From the NCBI GenBank assembly GCA_019323355.1, contig JAHWHI010000013.1, positions 1-8,705 on the forward strand: a stretch of 8,705 nt of DNA, given 5' to 3'. The DNA comes from Candidatus Woesearchaeota archaeon (GTDB lineage: Archaea > Nanobdellota > Nanobdellia > Woesearchaeales > WJKV01). Position 1 is the stretch's first letter. Each line of letters begins with the position of its first letter. Below, piece by piece: positions 5,216 to 8,705 of the stretch. The translations under genes were made by a program, and so were the position numbers. The notes below the pieces were generated by a model, which saw only the letters and a list, made by a program, of their open reading frames with translations, did no database searches and was not told where the DNA came from.

Positions 5216-5491
5216 ATGGAGCTTAATATCATAGAAAACACAAAATACAAGATTATTGTTGAAGTTAAGGGGGAGGACCATACATTCTGTAATGTCATAG
5301 TAAAAGAGCTGCAGAGGAATGAGAATGTAAAGAATGCAGCCTACACTATTGCGCACCCTTTGCGAAGAGTGCCAAGATTGATTGTTGAGACAAATACGAA
5401 CACTACAGCAAAAAAAGCCCTGCTAGAGGCAGTGGCAGAAGTTAGAAGCAATATTGACAAGTTCGGCAAAAGCTTTGAAAAAGAAGTTTAA
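5216..5491 (+). CDS. rpoL: DNA-directed RNA polymerase subunit L (Rpo11)
   Basis: A 91-residue subunit of the archaeal RNA polymerase, the counterpart of eukaryotic RPB11 and of one bacterial alpha N-terminal domain. It pairs with subunit D (Rpo3) to form the assembly platform of the enzyme. Diagnostic sequence is GEDHTFCNVIVKEL at 19-32 and AAYTIAHPL at 41-49, followed by PRLIVET and a long C-terminal helix. Length is normal for the family. It starts a two-gene operon: the AMMECR1-family ATG comes one base after its stop codon. Essential housekeeping gene by family knowledge. Confidence 0.95.
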   Translation: MELNIIENTKYKIIVEVKGEDHTFCNVIVKELQRNENVKNAAYTIAHPLRRVPRLIVETNTNTTAKKALLEAVAEVRSNIDKFGKSFEKEV

Positions 5492-5492
5492 G

Positions 5493-6041
5493 ATGCCATA
5501 TTCTGCAAAAGAAAAAGAATTGATGTTGAAGCTAGCGAGAAATTCTATACTTACAACTTTTGAAGACAAGCCAGTAAAGATTCCCAAAGATAAATTCTTG
5601 GATGAGAAACGCGGAGTTTTTGTGACATTGACAGAGCACGAGAATCTGCGTGGTTGTATAGGTTTTCCAGAACCGCACTATCCTTTGGGAGAAGCAATTG
5701 CGCAGGCTGCAAAGAGCGCAGCATTTTCAGATCCAAGATTCGATGAAGTCACAAAAGAAGAGATGAAAGACATCAAGCTCGAGATTTCTGTGCTTACATT
5801 ACCGCAACCAATAGAAGCAGATACACCAGAAGATATAATGAAGCAGATAAAGATTGGAAGAGATGGTCTAATACTTGAATATGCAGGACAGGCAGGATTG
5901 TTGCTGCCGCAGGTTCCAGTCGAATGGAAATGGGATGTCAAAGAATTCCTGAAACAGATCTGCTACAAGGCAGGTGTTGAGGAAGATGCCTGGATGCGAG
6001 GAAACCTTTACAAGTTCCAGGCAGAAGTATTCAGTGAATAA
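5493..6041 (+). CDS. AMMECR1-family protein
   Basis: A 182-residue member of the AMMECR1 family (TIGR00296 type), found in archaea, some bacteria and eukaryotes and of unknown biochemical function. The invariant signature LRGCIG is at 52-57, followed by the family's helical stretch (EAIAQAAKSAAFSDPRF), the beta segment LEISVLTLP, and a conserved C-terminal part with LLPQVPVEW and FLKQICYKAG. Length is close to the single-domain archaeal proteins. The start is the ATG at 5493, one base after the rpoL stop; a TTG at 5454 would give an extension inside rpoL and is unlikely. There is no strong ribosome binding site, so it is probably translationally coupled to rpoL. The MEMO and radical SAM partners often linked with this family are not seen here. 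The 3' end overlaps the converging transglutaminase-like gene by 11 bases. Confidence 0.88.
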   Translation: MPYSAKEKELMLKLARNSILTTFEDKPVKIPKDKFLDEKRGVFVTLTEHENLRGCIGFPEPHYPLGEAIAQAAKSAAFSDPRFDEVTKEEMKDIKLEISVLTLPQPIEADTPEDIMKQIKIGRDGLILEYAGQAGLLLPQVPVEWKWDVKEFLKQICYKAGVEEDAWMRGNLYKFQAEVFSE

Positions 6042-7317
6042 TTTTAGGACGCCAGATTTTATTGTGGTAATCTTTTTCCACTCTTTTCTCATCAGCATAT
6101 AGGTACATTCCTGGAGCAGCTATATTTCCTTTAACATATATGTTCGTTTTATTTGGATCTAGAATCAATGCATAAGTACCATCATCAAAGACATCAGCCT
6201 CGACCCAGGCATGCCTTCTAGAACTGCCTCGAAGAAAACCTCTGCAGTACCTGCTTCTGATTCCAGCTTCTTGTAATCCCAATTGTAATGTTGGTGCTCG
6301 TGTCGAACAATTTCCCCCTTCTTCAAATGCTTTCCCTAGTGTCATGGTAACTCCTGCTGGAGTCGGGACTGCCTGGTTTTTAGAGTATGCCAAATGCATA
6401 AATCTCATAATCTCTATTGCAGCATACAACCTGTCTGGTTTCATTCCAGCAATTCCTTTGCACGCTGCGAGAAACTCACGTATCATAGGATGTCTGTATT
6501 TTTTAATTAGTCCAATAAATCTGGAATATGTCTCTGGTTCTCCAAGGATGAAATTCTCACCTGCACTTACATCATTCTCAACAAGATATTCAACGCTTTG
6601 GAGTTCATCATAGAATTCTGGTTTTCTCTCTTTGAATCTTTTGAACAATACTTTCTCGATCTTTGCATTTAATTTTACTGCAGATTTGAAGATAGACCGG
6701 TTGATCGATCTGGACACAACCATGGATAAATCCCTCTCTATCAAAGGGGCAGCGTCAAGCCCGTCATCAGAAGTATAGAATGCGATTAATTTTCTATAAT
6801 CTTCTGTTCCTATAAGACATCCCTGGACAATCTGGTCTAGAACAGCATTCTGTTTTCTGATGGTTGCTATCGGATCTGTAAGATGCATGCGCACATACGC
6901 TTCAAAAGATCCAGCAACCTCCCTGATTATTCTGTCCTGTACAGGATCTAGGAATTCTATTAATTTGTTAAATTCTCTTTGATCAACCTTGTCATAATCA
7001 TAAATAGAAGTGATGCTGTTGAATGTTCTAGAACTTGAATAATCTGGAGGCAATAAATCTGATTGGATCAATCTGTAAGTTGATTCTGAAGAAGTTGCAT
7101 CTTCATTCAAAGTTAATAGTTGATCCTCTTTTCTTACTAGCCATGTTCCGCAGGTAAAATCTTTTTTGAATCTCAGTTCAGGCTTAAACAAACCATTGAC
7201 AAGCAACTGTCCACCCTGAAAATCTATAGGTTTTCTTCTCTCTAGGTTGAATTCTACTATTTTACCAAAATCATCTCCAATGATACATACAAATGTATGT
7301 TTAGTGGTCTTTGCCAT
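6031..7317 (-). CDS. Cytoplasmic transglutaminase-like cysteine-enzyme with novel N-terminal region
   Basis: A 428-residue protein. The C-terminal part has the transglutaminase-like fold signature: catalytic Cys337 in GGNCSTRAPTLQLGL, His369 in RRHAWVEADV, and Asp387 in LILDPNK, with the usual AGIRSRYCRGF strand between Cys and His. Superfamily members include proteases, amidases and crosslinking enzymes; the substrate here cannot be told. The first roughly 310 residues are soluble, mixed beta (first 100) then mostly helical, and match nothing I recognise. The start is the ATG at 7317, 26 nt from a TATA box. An in-frame ATG at 7374 would add a hydrophobic 19-residue leader, but the TATA box lies inside it. 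No signal peptide remains, so the protein is predicted cytoplasmic, unusual for this superfamily in prokaryotes. Single gene, divergent from the dehydrogenase. Confidence 0.8.
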   Translation of the reverse strand: MAKTTKHTFVCIIGDDFGKIVEFNLERRKPIDFQGGQLLVNGLFKPELRFKKDFTCGTWLVRKEDQLLTLNEDATSSESTYRLIQSDLLPPDYSSSRTFNSITSIYDYDKVDQREFNKLIEFLDPVQDRIIREVAGSFEAYVRMHLTDPIATIRKQNAVLDQIVQGCLIGTEDYRKLIAFYTSDDGLDAAPLIERDLSMVVSRSINRSIFKSAVKLNAKIEKVLFKRFKERKPEFYDELQSVEYLVENDVSAGENFILGEPETYSRFIGLIKKYRHPMIREFLAACKGIAGMKPDRLYAAIEIMRFMHLAYSKNQAVPTPAGVTMTLGKAFEEGGNCSTRAPTLQLGLQEAGIRSRYCRGFLRGSSRRHAWVEADVFDDGTYALILDPNKTNIYVKGNIAAPGMYLYADEKRVEKDYHNKIWRPKIIH

Positions 7318-7339
7318 GAGGTAATTATGAAGAAAGAGC

Positions 7340-7347
7340 TTTAAAAA
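7340..7347 (-). promoter_or_regulatory. TATA box for the transglutaminase-like gene
   Basis: The minus strand reads TTTTTAAA, flanked by AGCT on both sides (forward arms AGCTTT and AAAGCT around a central AA). Its centre is about 26 nt before the ATG at 7317. This placement is the main reason to reject the longer start at 7374. Confidence 0.55.
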
Positions 7348-7378
7348 GCTTATGCGAAATAGTTGTAACAGCACAAGA

Positions 7379-7386
7379 TTTATAAG
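7379..7386 (+). promoter_or_regulatory. TATA box for the dehydrogenase gene
   Basis: TTTATAAG on the plus strand. Transcription would start about 26-28 nt downstream, near 7408-7411, giving a leader of only about 10 nt before the ATG at 7420 or a leaderless GTG start at 7411. Confidence 0.6.
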
Positions 7387-7408
7387 AGACTTCTTCTTGC
7401 ATAAGAAC

Positions 7409-7414
7409 AGGTGA
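7409..7414 (+). promoter_or_regulatory. Shine-Dalgarno AGGTGA for the dehydrogenase
   Basis: AGGTGA with a 5-nt spacer to the ATG at 7420. It favours 7420 over the in-frame GTG at 7411, which lies inside the motif, although the TATA spacing fits the GTG as a leaderless start. Confidence 0.5.
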
Positions 7415-7419
7415 TAGTT

Positions 7420-8538
7420 ATGTATGATGAATTTGGCCCTGAGAAAATTCTAGAGGTTTATGATCCTAAGACAGGTATGCGAGGTTTTGCAGTTATAGAC
7501 AACACTGCGCGTGGCCCTGGAAAAGGCGGGATCAGGATGTCTGCAACAGTTGACAAGGAAGAGGTCTTCCAGCTGGCAAGGACAATGAGCATAAAGAATG
7601 CAATGGCAGACCTTCCGTTCGGCGGTGCAAAATCAGGGATAATAGCAGATCCTTACAAGCTTGATGATAAAAAGAAACCGGAGATTGTTGCTGCATTTGG
7701 AAGGGCATTGAGATGCATCGCACCTGACATCTATGTTGCAGCACCAGATGTTGCAATGGGTGAAAATGAGATAAGAACATTTGTGAAAGCAAACGGAAAG
7801 TTCAATTCAGCAACAGGAAAGCCAGCTGACATGAAAGGACCAAAAGGAGCACGGGGGATACCGCACGAATTAGGAAGCACTGGCTGGGGTGTTTTCCACG
7901 CAACAAAAGTCGCTGCAAGACATCTTGGCATCAATCTCAAAGGAGCCACATTCATGGTCGAGGGGTTTGGAAATGTAGGAGAGTTTGCTGCAAAATTTCT
8001 ATGCCAGGAAGGAGCGATCCTTATTGGAACATCTGATTCAAAAGGAAGCGTCTACAATCCAGAAGGATTGGATTTCAAAAAACTAAAACAAACAAAAGCA
8101 AAGACAGGCCGTGTCATGGACTATGGCAAAGGAAAAACAGGAAAGCCAGAGATGATCCGCACAGAAAAAGCAGACATCTTTATCCCAGCTGGAAAGTCAA
8201 CAGATGTTTTCACAAAAAAAAATTACAAGAAAGCTAAATTCAAGCTTATGGTTTGCGGAGCAAACATCGCATTCACACCAGAAATAGAAGAGATGTTCTG
8301 GAGAAGGAATATTTTAGTTGTTCCTGACTTTGTAGCAAACGCAGGCGGCGTCATCTCTTCTTATGTAGAATACAAAGGCGGAAAAGCAAAAGATGTCTTT
8401 CCATTGGTAGAGAAGAAAGTTACTGCAAACACAAAACTCTGCCTAGACAATGCAAAAAGAGACAATTTCTCTCCAAGAAAAGCAGCAATGAAGATCGCTG
8501 TCGAAAGAATCAGGAACGCGATGAGAAAAAGAAAATAA
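7420..8538 (+). CDS. Glu/Leu/Phe/Val dehydrogenase family, probable glutamate dehydrogenase
   Basis: A 372-residue NAD(P)-dependent amino-acid dehydrogenase, converting glutamate to 2-oxoglutarate and ammonia if it is a true glutamate enzyme. The family active-site signature LPFGGAKSGIIADP (65-78) is complete. Lys35 (KGGIR), Lys59 and catalytic Lys71 keep the 36- and 12-residue spacings of clostridial glutamate dehydrogenase, and Asp110 (APD) is the catalytic acid. The Rossmann domain has GFGNVG at 182-187 and SDSKG at 205-209; NAGGVISSYVEY at 307-318 keeps the Ser before Tyr seen in glutamate enzymes. Oddities: it lacks roughly 45 N-terminal residues present in Thermococcales enzymes, has Ser72 where Gly is usual, and CGANIA in place of EGANGP. 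Substrate is therefore probable rather than certain. The start at 7420 follows AGGTGA; GTG 7411 would add three residues. Confidence 0.88.
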   Translation: MYDEFGPEKILEVYDPKTGMRGFAVIDNTARGPGKGGIRMSATVDKEEVFQLARTMSIKNAMADLPFGGAKSGIIADPYKLDDKKKPEIVAAFGRALRCIAPDIYVAAPDVAMGENEIRTFVKANGKFNSATGKPADMKGPKGARGIPHELGSTGWGVFHATKVAARHLGINLKGATFMVEGFGNVGEFAAKFLCQEGAILIGTSDSKGSVYNPEGLDFKKLKQTKAKTGRVMDYGKGKTGKPEMIRTEKADIFIPAGKSTDVFTKKNYKKAKFKLMVCGANIAFTPEIEEMFWRRNILVVPDFVANAGGVISSYVEYKGGKAKDVFPLVEKKVTANTKLCLDNAKRDNFSPRKAAMKIAVERIRNAMRKRK

Positions 8539-8544
8539 AAAAAA
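8530..8544 (-). terminator. Poly-T terminator for the partial minus-strand gene
   Basis: Reading the minus strand past the stop at 8545, the sequence is an eight-base T run, then ATTTTC and further Ts. This is a typical archaeal poly-T terminator. It overlaps the last Lys/Arg codons and stop of the dehydrogenase gene. No T run follows the dehydrogenase on the plus strand within the visible gap. Confidence 0.5.
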
Positions 8545-8705
8545 TTAAAGGTCCATGTCAAAGAAAACACGACCCATTACTTGTCCACCTACCAATGCCA
8601 TGTATCCTTCTGCAAATCCGTCCTGAGTAAAAGGACATCTTTTACCGCGAAGCATTTCAAGTGCTCTTCCAGCTTCTGAATCCCGGACAAACTCTTCATC
8701 ATCCA
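8545..8705 (-). CDS. C-terminal fragment of an unrecognised protein (5' end outside window)
   Basis: An open minus-strand frame of 52 codons plus stop runs from the window edge to TAA at 8545-8547. The visible residues (DDEEFVRDSEAGRALEML, then RGKRCPFTQDGFAEGY, ending VFFDMDL) are acidic, with a single Cys-Pro and no membrane segment. The composition and the poly-T run just after the stop support a real gene tail. I do not recognise the family. It converges on the dehydrogenase with a 6-nt gap. Confidence 0.5.
   Translation of the reverse strand, partial: DDEEFVRDSEAGRALEMLRGKRCPFTQDGFAEGYMALVGGQVMGRVFFDMDL

Noticed and set aside
5454..5492. TTG start at 5454 for the AMMECR1-family gene
   Set aside because: It would overlap rpoL in another frame; the ATG one base after the rpoL stop fits the family N-terminus.
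7318..7374. Hydrophobic 19-residue leader that looks like a signal peptide for the transglutaminase-like protein
   Set aside because: A TATA-like box falls within these codons at a spacing that fits the ATG at 7317, so the leader is probably not transcribed.

Overview
The window looks like a piece of an archaeal chromosome, most likely from a small-genome DPANN-type lineage (Woesearchaeota/Pacearchaeota-like). The domain assignment is firm and the lineage is inference. Evidence for Archaea: an archaeal/eukaryotic-type RNA polymerase subunit L (Rpo11), an archaeal-type XerA recombinase, a METTL5-type rRNA adenine methyltransferase, an AMMECR1-family protein, and TATA boxes centred about 25-30 nt upstream of most start codons, as expected for leaderless archaeal transcripts. 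No tRNA, rRNA, CRISPR array or insertion sequence was found, and no gene-free stretch exceeds 300 bases.

Layout. 1-572 (+): 3' part of a Xer tyrosine recombinase whose N-terminal domain lies before the window. 573-750: T-rich terminator-like DNA and a short array of imperfect repeats in exact 45-bp register, with a dif-like inverted-repeat layout. 717-1628 (-): four-pass membrane protein resembling the bestrophin-like DUF4239 family. 1671-2740 (-): two-gene operon of a coiled-coil/winged-helix protein followed 2 nt later by a membrane-anchored LEA14-like protein. 2741-2957: promoter and leader of that operon, otherwise empty. 2958-3467 (-): exported six-cysteine protein of unknown function, divergent from 3546-4166 (+), the METTL5-like methyltransferase. 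4201-4812 (+): YIP1-family membrane protein, meeting a 106-residue orphan (4809-5129, -) tail to tail. 5216-6041 (+): rpoL and an AMMECR1-family gene, 1 nt apart. 6031-7317 (-): 428-residue protein with a C-terminal transglutaminase-like Cys-His-Asp triad and a large unrecognised N-terminal region. 7420-8538 (+): short Glu/Leu/Phe/Val dehydrogenase. 8545-8705 (-): C-terminal end of an unrecognised protein.

How the genes work together. This is mostly a mosaic of single-gene units, each with its own TATA box. Only two true operons are visible (winged-helix/LEA14-like and rpoL/AMMECR1). Information processing is represented by rpoL, the rRNA methylase and xerA, and central nitrogen metabolism by the dehydrogenase. 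The rest are envelope proteins and orphans. The features most deserving a second look are the 45-bp repeats beside xerA, the cytoplasmic transglutaminase-like protein and the rpoL/AMMECR1 pairing. I found no clear multi-gene novel system such as a defence island or biosynthetic cluster.
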